Assembly: GCA_947629485.1 (NCBI GenBank) | Contig: CANRDX010000001.1 | Coordinates: 70,663 to 134,662, forward strand | Source: an uncultured Clostridia bacterium | GTDB taxonomy: Bacteria; Bacillota; Clostridia; Christensenellales; Borkfalkiaceae | DNA: 64,000 nt | Direction of reading: 5' to 3' | Shown here: piece after piece, positions 32,724 through 41,477 of the stretch | Position numbering within the stretch: the stretch's first letter is position 1 | Layout: each line of letters opens with the position of its first letter | Program-made: the position numbers and the translations under genes | Notes under the pieces: model-generated | Told to the model about the DNA's origin: nothing | Database searches by the model: none | What the model saw: only the letters and a program-made list of their open reading frames with translations

Positions 32724-34253
32724 CTATGTGTGCGCGGCGATCCCTTTTTCCGCGCGGGATCGGCGGCGCAGGGAGAATTTCGCAAACAGCGCGCCGAAGG
32801 AGAAAAGCCCGAGGAGGCGGAAGCACACAAGTTCCGCGAGCGCGAGAACGAAGAGGGTGAGAAGGTGCGCGGGGATATAGCCGAAAAAGAGCATGCACAG
32901 GCGGCGCATTCCCACGCCGAACAGCGCGATGACCGCAGAGCAGAGGGCGATCTTCAAGAAGTATTTTCCCGAACGGAGCCTGCCCGTCTTCTTCACGAGC
33001 AGAATGAGAGAACAGAGCGCGGTTAGGGTATAGTCGCACGCCATTCCCGCGAGCAGGGCGCCGCTTCCGAGATAGGGGGGAAGGATCCAAACGCACGCGA
33101 GCATACACGCCGCCCCCGCGAGGAAGAAGAGGAGGGTCTGTTTTTCGCAGCCCATAGAGTTGAGCATGCTCGTCGAGATCATCGTCACGCTCATGGGGAG
33201 AAGGATGAGCGCGCTGCGTGCGATCAGCTTTCCGCTCTCCGCGTTGGAGTAGAGGAAGATGCCCACGCCTTCGCCACACGCGATGAAGAGAGGGATCAGC
33301 GCGCCCGAGATGATGAGCGCGCTGTTGAGCGCCTTTTTCACGAAATCCGAAAGTTTCTCCCGTTCGCCCCTGTAATAGCATTCCGCCAGCTCGGGCACGA
33401 GCACAAGCGCAATGGAGCCGATGAGGGAATTGGGGATCATGAGCACGGGCATGACCATGCCTCCCACGATGCCGTACGCGCTCATTGCCTGCGAGGAGGA
33501 CATGCCCGCCGACATCAGCAGCATGGGAAAGACGACGGAGATGAGGGAACTGACGAGCGAAGAGGCGGTGCGCATCGCCGTTACGGGGACGGAAGATTTG
33601 AGCAGAGGAAGCAGTTCGCCGCGCGGCGAACGGAGCTTGCCGCCCTTGACCTTGAAATACACGGCGGCGATGGCGAAGGAGCACAGATACGAGACGAGGA
33701 CGGCGATGGCGGCGCGGTTGACGTCGGCGATGGGCGATCGGACGAACACCAAAAGGACGACGCCCACGACGATCATGACGATCTCCTCAATGAGTTCGAT
33801 GAGGGAGTACGCGAAGAAACGCTTATTCCCCCAAAAACTGCCGCGGATGACCGCGTACACCGAGGTGAAGGTCAGCCCCGCGAGAACGATGTAAAACACG
33901 TCGGCGCAGCGGGGATCGGAGAAGATCTTGGAGAAGGGCGCGCGGAGCAAGAAGAGCAAAACGGTAAACGTCCCGCTCACGGCGGCGGTGATGATGAGCG
34001 CCGCCGCCGTCGCCCTGTGTTCGCCCGCCCGATAGCCGTGCGCGCGATGTTTGGAGATGACGCGCGAGAGCGTTATGGGCAGCCCCGAGGAGGAGATGGT
34101 GAGAAAGACCGCAAACACCGAGAGAGCGACCTGATAGACGCCCAGCCCCTCGGAGCCGAGCGTGCGCGAGAGAATGATGCGGTAGACGAATCCGAGTGAG
34201 TGTTCAAAGATCGTGAATACCGTGACGACCGCCGTGGTTTTGTATAAGTTCAT
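32724..34253 (-). CDS. spoVB: SpoVB/MurJ-type oligosaccharide flippase
   Basis: 509 residues, about 14 hydrophobic segments, MOP exporter superfamily (polysaccharide biosynthesis, SpoVB branch). Typical is the N-terminus with F-V-Y-R-I-I-L-S-R-T-L-G-S-E-G-L-G-V-Y-Q and S-S-S-G-L-P-I-T-L-S-R. SpoVB is needed for spore cortex assembly, probably flipping lipid-linked precursors. The start at 34253 (M-N-L-Y-K-T) is favoured by AAGGAA about 13 bases upstream; a frame open to 34298 has no ribosome site. It is divergent from a LysM gene and near a coat-type gene, which supports the sporulation assignment. Confidence 0.85.
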   Translation of the reverse strand: MNLYKTTAVVTVFTIFEHSLGFVYRIILSRTLGSEGLGVYQVALSVFAVFLTISSSGLPITLSRVISKHRAHGYRAGEHRATAAALIITAAVSGTFTVLLFLLRAPFSKIFSDPRCADVFYIVLAGLTFTSVYAVIRGSFWGNKRFFAYSLIELIEEIVMIVVGVVLLVFVRSPIADVNRAAIAVLVSYLCSFAIAAVYFKVKGGKLRSPRGELLPLLKSSVPVTAMRTASSLVSSLISVVFPMLLMSAGMSSSQAMSAYGIVGGMVMPVLMIPNSLIGSIALVLVPELAECYYRGEREKLSDFVKKALNSALIISGALIPLFIACGEGVGIFLYSNAESGKLIARSALILLPMSVTMISTSMLNSMGCEKQTLLFFLAGAACMLACVWILPPYLGSGALLAGMACDYTLTALCSLILLVKKTGRLRSGKYFLKIALCSAVIALFGVGMRRLCMLFFGYIPAHLLTLFVLALAELVCFRLLGLFSFGALFAKFSLRRRSRAEKGIAAHT

Positions 34254-34295
34254 GTGGTATTGTATTCCTTGCGCGCACGTTTTTATGAGTTGGCG

Positions 34296-34303
34296 CATAC
34301 AAT
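34296..34303 (+). promoter_or_regulatory. CATACAAT box, sigma-E-like -10 candidate
   Basis: CATACAAT ends 5 bases before the ATG at 34309. The sequence equals the classical -10 of sporulation sigma-E promoters. No convincing -35 is seen at 14-15 bases upstream, so the call is tentative. Confidence 0.4.
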
Positions 34304-34308
34304 GCTCT

Positions 34309-34593
34309 ATGGATCTTATGCTTTGCCGTTCGGAATTCTACCGCGTGAAGCGGGGGCAGACGCTCGCAAGCGTCGCGGAAGCGTTCCGCATTCCCGCCCG
34401 TCTCCTCGCGGCGGAAAATCTTCTCACCGAAGAAGTCTCTTTCGGACAGATCTTGAAGATCCCCGCGGCGGAGGGGAATCTCTACACCGTGGCGGGCGGG
34501 GAGAGCAAAAAACTTCTGTGCGGCTCGGAGGAAAACTTCGAGAAAAAGAACCGCACGGCATGCCTCTACATCGGCCAGCGCGTCCTGCTGTAA
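34309..34593 (+). CDS. Small LysM-domain protein, probably sporulation-related
   Basis: 94 residues. A LysM motif (F-Y-R-V-K-R-G-Q-T-L-A-S-V-A-E-A-F-R-I) opens the protein and continues to G-Q-I-L-K-I-P at about residue 50. A second, degenerate LysM-like half (L-Y-T-V-A-G-G-E to I-G-Q-R-V-L-L) follows. LysM binds peptidoglycan or chitin-like glycans. There is no signal peptide, as in mother-cell proteins that act on the spore surface. No ribosome site precedes either ATG (34309 or 34318). Neighbouring spoVB and coat-like genes suggest a spore role; that is inference. Confidence 0.75.
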   Translation: MDLMLCRSEFYRVKRGQTLASVAEAFRIPARLLAAENLLTEEVSFGQILKIPAAEGNLYTVAGGESKKLLCGSEENFEKKNRTACLYIGQRVLL

Positions 34594-34612
34594 ACAATCC
34601 GCCCCCGCGCCG

Positions 34613-34620
34613 CATACAAT
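34613..34620 (+). promoter_or_regulatory. CATACAAT box before the coat-like gene
   Basis: The context GCCGCATACAATGGGG is nearly the same as at 55273-55286. It lies 37 bases before the ATG at 34658, a normal leader length. Candidate sigma-E -10; the -35 is unclear. Confidence 0.4.
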
Positions 34621-34657
34621 GGGGTAAACCGATAAGGTTTTTATACGGAGGTAACAA

Positions 34658-35311
34658 ATGTCCTTTTTTTCCAATTTTTCATCGGATCACTGCCCCGGCA
34701 CCATCTCGGGCAATCCCTTGAACGGCCTTTGCGAAAAAGTATGTATTCAGGCGGAGAAGATCTTCGACGCGGGCATCATTCAGACGCGCCTTGAAAACTA
34801 CACCGCCGCGCCCGTGAACTTCGTACCCGCAAATCCTACATATCCTCTCACGTTCGTGAGCGCGCGTTCGACCTCTTCGACGGGCGTCGTCTCCAACGTC
34901 AATGTGGAACGGCAGACGGACAGCTGCTGCGCCCGCGTTCAGGCGACGGTCACCGTGCCCATCGAGATCGCGTATGTCGACGCGAACGGCGTCGAAGGCA
35001 TTGCCGCAAGCTCCATCGTGCTTACCGAGGACGTGCTCATGTACGTTCCGCCCGCATCCGTGATGCCGTTTACGGTGACGAGCGTCGCTTCCTGCGTTTC
35101 GCCCGAGGGGACGTTCGACGCCGCGAGCGGTTCCTTCATCATCAGCGCCTGCGTGACGTGCATTCTCAAAATCGCCATGCAGGTGGAACTGCTCGTGCCG
35201 AGCTACGGCTATTGCGCGATCCCTCCCGCACAGGAGTATTCGCAAGAGGTCTGTACGGGGTTCTTTGAACTGCCGCTCTATCCGCAGGGAAGGGCTTGCA
35301 GCAAAAAGTGA
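34658..35311 (+). CDS. Conserved clostridial protein, probable spore coat or exosporium component
   Basis: 217 residues, no signal peptide. It contains N-P-L-N-G-L-C-E-K-V-C-I-Q, P-L-T-F-V-S-A-R-S-T, an all-beta middle part, and ends with P-S-Y-G-Y-C-A-I-P-P then Q-E-Y-S-Q-E-V-C-T-G-F-F-E-L-P-L-Y-P-Q. I remember these phrases from a conserved Cys-containing protein of spore-forming Clostridia without an assigned enzyme activity. Eight cysteines are spread over the chain, as in cross-linked coat proteins. The ribosome site GGAGGT is strong. It is preceded by a sigma-E-like box and followed by a terminator, so it is monocistronic. Confidence 0.7.
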   Translation: MSFFSNFSSDHCPGTISGNPLNGLCEKVCIQAEKIFDAGIIQTRLENYTAAPVNFVPANPTYPLTFVSARSTSSTGVVSNVNVERQTDSCCARVQATVTVPIEIAYVDANGVEGIAASSIVLTEDVLMYVPPASVMPFTVTSVASCVSPEGTFDAASGSFIISACVTCILKIAMQVELLVPSYGYCAIPPAQEYSQEVCTGFFELPLYPQGRACSKK

Positions 35312-35343
35312 TCTTGAACTTCAAAACATCTACGGAGATCGGA

Positions 35344-35367
35344 AAAGCCGGCGGGATCGCCGGCTTT
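35344..35367 (+). terminator. Terminator after the coat-like gene
   Basis: AAAGCCGGCG (35344-35353) pairs perfectly with CGCCGGCTTT (35358-35367) around a 4-base loop. Confidence 0.8.
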
Positions 35368-35384
35368 CAATTTGAGGAGGGAAT

Positions 35385-36305
35385 ATGGTATATAAAACGA
35401 TTTCGGAGAGAATCGGGCATACGCCCCTCGTCGAGCTTATAAAGTTTGAACGGGCGCACGGCCTTACGGCAAAAATTTTTGCCAAACTCGAAGGATGCAA
35501 CCCCGCGGGGAGCGTGAAGGATCGCATCGCCCTCTCCATGATCGAGGACGCGGAGCAAAGGGGAATTTTGAAAGAAGGGGGCGTTCTCATCGAGCCGACG
35601 TCGGGCAATACGGGCATCGCCCTTGCCGCGATCGGCGGCATGCGGGGGTACCATGTCGTGCTTGTGATGCCAGAAACGATGTCGGCGGAGCGGAGAGCCA
35701 TCATGAAAGCGTACGGCGCGGAGCTTGTCCTCACCGAGGGCGCGAAGGGCATGAAGGGCGCGATCGAAAGGGCGCGGCAGCTCCAAAAGCTCACCCGCGG
35801 GAGCGTGATCTTGGGGCAGTTTGTAAATCCCGCCAATCCCGCCGCGCACTACCGCACCACGGGGCCGGAGATCTGGGAGGATACGAAGGGGAGCGTAGAT
35901 TGTTTTGTCGCGGGGGTCGGCACGGGCGGCACGCTCACGGGCGTCGGCAGATTTCTCAAAGAAAAAGACCCCTCGGTGAAAATCGTCGCGGTCGAGCCTG
36001 CGTCCTCGCCCGTCCTCTCCAAAGGATTTGCGGGGGCGCACAGGATACAGGGCATCGGCGCGGGCTTTGTACCCGAGACGCTCGATAAGACGGTGTACGA
36101 CGAGGTGATCGCCGTAAAAGACGAGGAAGCGTTTGCGGCGGGCAGGGAGATCGCAAGAGAGGGGTTTCTTGCGGGCGTCTCCTCGGGCGCCGCGCTCCAT
36201 GCCGCGGCGGAGATCGCAAAACGCCCCGAAAACGCGGGCAAGACCGTCGTCGTTCTCTTCCCCGACGGCGGCGAAAAATATCTCTCCACCCCGCTCTTCG
36301 CATAG
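35385..36305 (+). CDS. cysK: Cysteine synthase (O-acetylserine sulfhydrylase)
   Basis: 306 residues, a PLP enzyme making cysteine from O-acetylserine and sulfide. The PLP lysine is K45 in P-A-G-S-V-K-D-R. The substrate loop T-S-G-N-T-G-I-A-L begins near residue 70, and the phosphate-binding G-T-G-G-T-L-T-G near 180. Length and domain order are standard. GAGGAGG precedes the ATG. It is the only gene between two hairpins, so it is monocistronic. A nearby cysteine desulfurase (52410-53531) consumes cysteine. Confidence 0.94.
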   Translation: MVYKTISERIGHTPLVELIKFERAHGLTAKIFAKLEGCNPAGSVKDRIALSMIEDAEQRGILKEGGVLIEPTSGNTGIALAAIGGMRGYHVVLVMPETMSAERRAIMKAYGAELVLTEGAKGMKGAIERARQLQKLTRGSVILGQFVNPANPAAHYRTTGPEIWEDTKGSVDCFVAGVGTGGTLTGVGRFLKEKDPSVKIVAVEPASSPVLSKGFAGAHRIQGIGAGFVPETLDKTVYDEVIAVKDEEAFAAGREIAREGFLAGVSSGAALHAAAEIAKRPENAGKTVVVLFPDGGEKYLSTPLFA

Positions 36306-36324
36306 AAGGGCGGCGTTTATGAAA

Positions 36325-36354
36325 GGCGTCCGCGCAACATATCGCGCGGACGCC
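36325..36354. terminator. Bidirectional hairpin between cysK and rqcH
   Basis: GGCGTCCGCGC (36325-36335) pairs with GCGCGGACGCC (36344-36354), an 11-bp perfect stem between convergent genes. Confidence 0.7.
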
Positions 36355-36384
36355 GGAGCGTCAAAAAGTTTTCGAAAAGTATAC

Positions 36385-38025
36385 CTATACCGCGCTCGGA
36401 TCGCCGAGAAGGGTGGAGAAATCGGTGTAGACGACGAAGCCCGCCTTGCTCTTCGGCGGCTTTTTTACATGTTTGACAAAACAGTAGTCGACGGGGATCT
36501 TATCGCCGCCCCCATCCGAATATTTCGCGCAGATATTTGCGGCAAAGGCGAGTACTGTGTCCGAAACAGGCTGCCCGTTTGTGCGGATCACGACGTGGCA
36601 GGAATGGTACCTTTGGGCGTGCAGCCATATGTCGTCGGGCGCGGCTTTGCGCACGAGCGCGTCGTTTTGCAGGTTGTTGCGGCCCGCATACACATGAAAG
36701 CCGCCGCATTCAAAGGTGCGGAAGGGGACTTCGGGCTTTGCCTTTTTGCGCTTTTCCTCGCGCACCTTGATGAGCCCCGCCGCGACGATCTCCTCCTCGC
36801 AGGAAAGAAGATCTTCCTCCGTTTCCGCGGAGGAGATTATAGCGAGAACGCTTTTCAGGTAGTCGAGTTCGGCGCGCGTCTCCGCTTCCTGCGGCGCGAT
36901 CGCCTCCAACGTGCGCTTTTGTTTTCTGTACCGCTTGAAGTAGCTCTGCGCGTTTTCCGAGGGCGTGAGCAGGGGGTCGAGGGCGATCTTCATTGTCCCA
37001 CCCTCTTCGTCGTAATAGTTCATAAGCTCGCAGCCCCGCATTCCCTTCGAGAGGGCGTAGAGATTGGCGGTGAGCAGTTCCCCTTTGACGCGGAGCGTTT
37101 CACACTCCCCGCATTCGAGCTTTTTTTCCAACGTTTGGGCAAGCCGCTTTTCATGTTTTTTGACGGCATGGCGAAGGGCGCCTTCCAACTTTCTGCGAAG
37201 ATCTTCCCGCCGTTTTGCACTTCGCCGTGCGGAATAGAACGCCGTCTGCGCCGCGCAGAGGGTGGGATAGGGCAGGGCGCCCGCGATCGCGCGCGCATAG
37301 AAATCCACGGGCGCGCCGTCGCGGAAGAGCACGCAGGGGGATACCATGTCTGAGAAGATATAGTCGTAAACGTGGTCTGCAAGGGGCTTTTCTCCGCGGC
37401 TTTCGAGGATTTGCCTTGCGGTGACGGGGGCAAGCCCCGCGACGCGCGTAAAGAGGAAGTTCGCAAGGTCTCCCTCGGCGTGCGAGAGCGTTTTTTCGAG
37501 CGCGGCGCGGTCGGAAGGGTTTGTTTTATCCTGCGGCGCGGGAGGGGCGTAGACGATCCCCGCAAAGATCATGCGGCGCGCTTTATCGTCTAACGCGTTC
37601 ATTTTGAGCGCGCCGAGTATGACGCCGTTTTCCGTGAGGATCAGGTTGGAATACTTCCCCATCACTTCGAGGTATAAGATCCGTTCTCCCGAGGTAAAAT
37701 CCGTGGAGGAGCGGAATCGAAAGACGAGGATGCGCTCGAATCCCAAAAGGGAGACGGAGAGGAGTTGGGCGCCTTGCAAGTGCTTGCGCAGCAGCATGCA
37801 GAAGTTGGGCGCGACGGCGGGCGCCGCCGCCTCCGAATCCTCGAAATAGGCGCCGCAGTCCTGCGCGTTCGTGTTCAGAACGAGCTTGCGGGTGCGTTGT
37901 TCGCAATAGAGTATCAGATCGACCTCGTCCTTCGACGGCTCGACGATCTTGTTGACGCGCCCCCCGCGCAGCGTGCGGTCAAGCTCGGCGGCGGTAAGTC
38001 TCAGCGTGAAAGCGTCCTGCGGCAT
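36385..38025 (-). CDS. rqcH: Ribosome quality control factor RqcH (NEMF/Rqc2 family)
   Basis: 546 residues, long annotated as fibronectin-binding protein. RqcH binds stalled 50S-peptidyl-tRNA complexes and directs alanine tailing of the nascent chain. The NFACT-N domain opens with L-T-A-A-E-L and G-G-R-V-N-K-I and continues with N-F-C-M-L-L-R-K-H-L. Coiled coils span about 265-420, and the NFACT-R domain near 440-520 has D-D-I-W-L-H-A-Q and H-V-V-I-R-T. The start at 38025 follows GGGGAGGAAGG. It is divergent from tig-clpP-clpX; ClpXP degrades alanine-tailed chains in B. subtilis, so the neighbourhood is functionally coherent. Confidence 0.93.
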   Translation of the reverse strand: MPQDAFTLRLTAAELDRTLRGGRVNKIVEPSKDEVDLILYCEQRTRKLVLNTNAQDCGAYFEDSEAAAPAVAPNFCMLLRKHLQGAQLLSVSLLGFERILVFRFRSSTDFTSGERILYLEVMGKYSNLILTENGVILGALKMNALDDKARRMIFAGIVYAPPAPQDKTNPSDRAALEKTLSHAEGDLANFLFTRVAGLAPVTARQILESRGEKPLADHVYDYIFSDMVSPCVLFRDGAPVDFYARAIAGALPYPTLCAAQTAFYSARRSAKRREDLRRKLEGALRHAVKKHEKRLAQTLEKKLECGECETLRVKGELLTANLYALSKGMRGCELMNYYDEEGGTMKIALDPLLTPSENAQSYFKRYRKQKRTLEAIAPQEAETRAELDYLKSVLAIISSAETEEDLLSCEEEIVAAGLIKVREEKRKKAKPEVPFRTFECGGFHVYAGRNNLQNDALVRKAAPDDIWLHAQRYHSCHVVIRTNGQPVSDTVLAFAANICAKYSDGGGDKIPVDYCFVKHVKKPPKSKAGFVVYTDFSTLLGDPSAV

Positions 38026-38050
38026 ATCCTTCCTCCCCTGTTCTTTCCCC

Positions 38051-38079
38051 ATTATAACTTAAAATCGCAAATTTGTAAA
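38051..38079 (-). promoter_or_regulatory. Promoter of rqcH
   Basis: On the minus strand TTTACA (complement of 38074-38079), 17-base spacer, TATAAT (complement of 38051-38056), giving a short leader to 38025. Confidence 0.75.
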
Positions 38080-38156
38080 TGAAATCGCTTTCCTTTTCAA
38101 GTTCGTTGTGGTAAAATGTAGCGTGCAAACGAATTCTATCTGCGAGAGGAGTATCT

Positions 38157-39458
38157 ATGAAATACGAAGTAGTACCGGGCGAAAAGAGCACAGTAAAGGT
38201 CACGCTGACGTTCACCCCCGAGGAGTGGACGGCGGCAAACGACAGAGCATACCGCGAAAACCGTTACAAATATTCCGTCAACGGCTTCCGCAAGGGCAAG
38301 GCGCCCAAGTATATTCTCGAAACGTTCTACGGGAAGGGGCTGTTCTATGAGGACGCGCTGAATATTCTGTTCGGCGATAACTATCCCGAAGTTCTCGAAA
38401 GCGAAAAGGAGAACTTCACGGCGGTGGGCGATCCCAGCGTCTCGCTGATCGAAGATTTTTCGGAGACCAACGTCGGGCTTGTCGCCACGATCCCCGTCCG
38501 TCCCGATGTTTCGCTCGGGACGTACAAGGGTATAAAAATAACGGGGTATGAGTATACTGTTACGGACGCAGACGTAGACGCCGAGATCGAAGCCGCGCGC
38601 GATAAGAACGCCGCGACCGTAGAGGTGAAGGACCGCCCCGCCGCGCTCCAAGATACCGTCACCATCGACTTCGTCGGAAAGATAGACGGCAAGGTGTTTG
38701 AAGGCGGCAGCGCGGAGAAGTTCGACCTCACGCTCGGCTCCGGGCAGTTCATTCCCGGGTTTGAAGAAGGCGTCGTCGGCATGAACGTCGGCGAGAGCAG
38801 AGACGTCGCCGTCACCTTCCCCGAGGACTATCAGGCGGAGAACCTTCGCGGCAAGCCCGCCGTATTCACCGTCACCGTCCATAAGATCAGCTGCAAATCG
38901 CTTCCCGCGCTCGACGCCGCATTCGCAAAGAAGATGGGTTCGGAGAGCGTGGAGGCATACAAAGAGAAGGTGCGCGCCCGCCTCGAAAAGAGCGCCGCGA
39001 ACCGTTCCAGAAACGAAACGGAAAATTCCATTCTTTCCGAGATCGCAAAGACGTCGTCTGCCGACATCCCCGAGGCGATGGTCGATCGGCAGGAGGAGCA
39101 GTCTCTGCAACAGCTTGAATACAGCCTGATGGCGCAGGGCGTGAGGCTCGACGACTATCTCTCCTACCTCGGCACATCGCGCGAGGAGTACAAGAAGCAG
39201 TTTGAGGATGAGGCGAGAAAGAGCGTTTTGAACCAGCTCATCGTCGAAAAGATCATCGCCGTCGAGGGCATCGCCGCGACGGAAGAGGAGATCGAAGCGG
39301 CGATCGCGAAACAGGCGGAAAGCGTCGGCAAGGAAGCCGAGGAATACAAGAAGACGATGGATCCCCGTCAGCGCGCCTATCTCGAAAGCGACATCAAGGT
39401 GACCAAGCTCTTCGATTTCCTCAAAGAAAATAATGAGATCGTGAAGGCGAACGTATGA
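38157..39458 (+). CDS. tig: Trigger factor
   Basis: 433 residues, the ribosome-bound chaperone with peptidyl-prolyl isomerase activity. The ribosome-binding signature G-F-R-K-G-K-A-P is at 43-50. The FKBP-type domain (about 150-240) contains [11 protein letters not shown] and F-I-P-G-F-E-E. A helical C-terminal domain completes it. GAGAGGAG precedes the ATG. Its stop overlaps the clpP start by 4 nt, giving the classical tig-clpP-clpX order. Confidence 0.96.
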   Translation: MKYEVVPGEKSTVKVTLTFTPEEWTAANDRAYRENRYKYSVNGFRKGKAPKYILETFYGKGLFYEDALNILFGDNYPEVLESEKENFTAVGDPSVSLIEDFSETNVGLVATIPVRPDVSLGTYKGIKITGYEYTVTDADVDAEIEAARDKNAATVEVKDRPAALQDTVTIDFVGKIDGKVFEGGSAEKFDLTLGSGQFIPGFEEGVVGMNVGESRDVAVTFPEDYQAENLRGKPAVFTVTVHKISCKSLPALDAAFAKKMGSESVEAYKEKVRARLEKSAANRSRNETENSILSEIAKTSSADIPEAMVDRQEEQSLQQLEYSLMAQGVRLDDYLSYLGTSREEYKKQFEDEARKSVLNQLIVEKIIAVEGIAATEEEIEAAIAKQAESVGKEAEEYKKTMDPRQRAYLESDIKVTKLFDFLKENNEIVKANV

Positions 39459-40045
39459 ACAAGAATGTTTTGATACCCTATGTTGTCGAACGCAGAGACG
39501 GCGGCGAGAGAAGCTACGACTTATATTCCCGCCTCCTCGAAGACAGGATCATCTTTTTGAGCGGAGAGATCGACGACGCGACGGCGAACACCGTCGTCGC
39601 CCAGCTCATCTTCCTCGAAGGGAAGGATCCGACGAAAGACGTCATGCTCTATATCAACAGTCCCGGCGGCTCGGTCTCCGCGGGCATGGCGATCTACGAT
39701 ACGATGAACTACATCAAGTGCGACGTTTCCACGATCTGCATCGGTCTTGCCGCTTCGATGGGCGCATTTTTGCTCGCGGCGGGCACGAAGGGGAAGCGCT
39801 ATGCGCTTAAAAACAGCGAGATCATGATCCATCAGCCCCTCGGCGGCGCGCAGGGTCAGGCAAGCGATATCAAGATACAGGCGGAGCATATTCTGCGCAT
39901 CAAGGACAGAATGACGCGCATTCTCGCCGAAAATACGGGCAAGCCCTACGATGTGATCGCGCGCGATACCGACAGAGATAACTATCTCAGCGCGGACGAA
40001 GCGCTTTCCTACGGACTTATCGACAGAGTGTTTGTGAAGCGTTGA
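39455..40045 (+). CDS. clpP: ATP-dependent Clp protease proteolytic subunit
   Basis: 196 residues, a serine peptidase forming the tetradecameric chamber. Catalytic S101 (A-A-S-M-G-A-F) and H126 (M-I-H-Q-P-L-G-G) are clear, and the acidic partner lies in D-T-D-R-D near 171-175. Length is standard, with no long propeptide. Translation is coupled to tig by ATGA overlap; clpX follows after 64 nt. Confidence 0.97.
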   Translation: MNKNVLIPYVVERRDGGERSYDLYSRLLEDRIIFLSGEIDDATANTVVAQLIFLEGKDPTKDVMLYINSPGGSVSAGMAIYDTMNYIKCDVSTICIGLAASMGAFLLAAGTKGKRYALKNSEIMIHQPLGGAQGQASDIKIQAEHILRIKDRMTRILAENTGKPYDVIARDTDRDNYLSADEALSYGLIDRVFVKR

Positions 40046-40109
40046 CGCGCCTTTCTGCACCCCGCATTGCGGACATGGTGGGCACAAAACGCTTTTAGCA
40101 GAGGTAATT

Positions 40110-41342
40110 ATGGCAAAATACGAACAGCGTTGCTCCTTCTGCGGCAAGGAGAAGGCGAAAACAAAGAAGCTCATCGCGGGTCCCGACGGGATCTTTATCT
40201 GCGACGAGTGCGTGGAGCTTTGCAGCGATATGCTTTCTAAAACGCCCTCCAATTCCGCGGCGCAGGAGGTGGAGCTGAAAAAGCCTGCGGAGATCAAAAA
40301 GGAACTCGACGAATATATCATCGGGCAGGACAAGGCAAAGCGCGTTCTTTCCGTCGCCGTCTACAACCACTATAAGCGCATCAACGCGATGATCGCGGGG
40401 AAGAAGGACGACGACGTGGAGATCGAGAAGAGCAACATCCTGCTCCTCGGGCCTACGGGCAGCGGAAAGACGCTGCTCGCGCGTACGCTCGCGAAGATCC
40501 TCAACGTTCCCTTCGCCACCTCCGACGCGACGACGCTTACCGAGGCGGGTTATGTCGGCGAGGATGTGGAAAATATCCTTTTGAAATTGATCCAGAACGC
40601 GGACTACGATATCGAACGGGCGCAGAGAGGGATCATCTATATCGACGAGATCGATAAGATCGCGCGCAAGGGCGAGAACGTTTCCATCACGCGGGACGTC
40701 TCCGGCGAAGGCGTACAGCAGGCGCTCTTGAAGATCATCGAGAGCACGATCGCCAACGTTCCCCCGCAGGGCGGCAGAAAGCACCCCCAGCAGGACTGCA
40801 TGCGCATCGACACAACGAATATCCTCTTCATCTGCGGCGGCGCCTTTGTGGGGCTTGACCGCATCGTGGGCGCCCGCAAAGACGATTCGGGCCTCGGTTT
40901 CGGCGGCAAGGTGAAGCTCGGCGAGCACGAGGTGGATTATACCCTGCTCGAAGAAGTCAAGCCGCAGGATCTCACGAAGTTCGGGCTTATTCCCGAATTT
41001 GTGGGTCGCGTGCCCATCGTTGTCTCCCTGCAAGCGCTCGATGAGAATGCGCTTGTCAACATTCTCACCCAGCCCAAGAACGCCATTATCAAGCAGTATC
41101 AGAAGCTCGTCGGAATGGACGGGGTAAAACTTACCGTCGAAGACGCGGCCGTCCGCGAGATCGCGAGCACCGCGATCCGCTTGAAGACGGGCGCGAGGGG
41201 ACTTCGCACCATTATCGAGGGGCTTATGACCGACGTGATGTACGATATCCCCAGCGAAAAGAACGTGGAGGAAGTCATCATCACCCGCGATTGCGTTGCG
41301 ACGGGCGCGAAACCCACGCTCATCTACAAAAAGACGGCATAA
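40110..41342 (+). CDS. clpX: ATP-dependent Clp protease ATPase subunit ClpX
   Basis: 410 residues, an AAA+ unfoldase that feeds ClpP. The N-terminal zinc finger has C8, C11, C31 and C34. Walker A G-P-T-G-S-G-K-T is at about 114-121 and Walker [11 protein letters not shown] near 175. The pore and ClpP-docking region is present around 255-280. Ribosome site GCAGAGGT. It ends at a strong terminator. Confidence 0.97.
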   Translation: MAKYEQRCSFCGKEKAKTKKLIAGPDGIFICDECVELCSDMLSKTPSNSAAQEVELKKPAEIKKELDEYIIGQDKAKRVLSVAVYNHYKRINAMIAGKKDDDVEIEKSNILLLGPTGSGKTLLARTLAKILNVPFATSDATTLTEAGYVGEDVENILLKLIQNADYDIERAQRGIIYIDEIDKIARKGENVSITRDVSGEGVQQALLKIIESTIANVPPQGGRKHPQQDCMRIDTTNILFICGGAFVGLDRIVGARKDDSGLGFGGKVKLGEHEVDYTLLEEVKPQDLTKFGLIPEFVGRVPIVVSLQALDENALVNILTQPKNAIIKQYQKLVGMDGVKLTVEDAAVREIASTAIRLKTGARGLRTIIEGLMTDVMYDIPSEKNVEEVIITRDCVATGAKPTLIYKKTA

Positions 41343-41349
41343 CGGATCG

Positions 41350-41373
41350 CCCGCCCGAAGGGGCGGGTTTTTT
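41350..41373 (+). terminator. Terminator of tig-clpP-clpX
   Basis: CCCGCCC (41350-41356), loop GAAG, GGGCGGG (41361-41367), then T6. Confidence 0.88.
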
Positions 41374-41418
41374 GTGCACTTTTCACAATCGGCGGCGCAT
41401 ATCCCGTGCGGTTTGCCG

Positions 41419-41447
41419 TTGACGCGCGAGAGTTTTTGCGCTATAAT
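41419..41447 (+). promoter_or_regulatory. Promoter of the ABC ATPase gene
   Basis: TTGACG (41419-41424), 17-base spacer, TATAAT (41442-41447). Confidence 0.82.
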
Positions 41448-41477
41448 CATGGTATTCTACAAATCGGAGAAAAAGCT

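Noticed and set aside
36133-37353. Plus-strand frame of 406 codons overlapping cysK and rqcH
   Set aside because: Crosses a strong terminator hairpin and two well-supported genes; residue composition is a shadow pattern.
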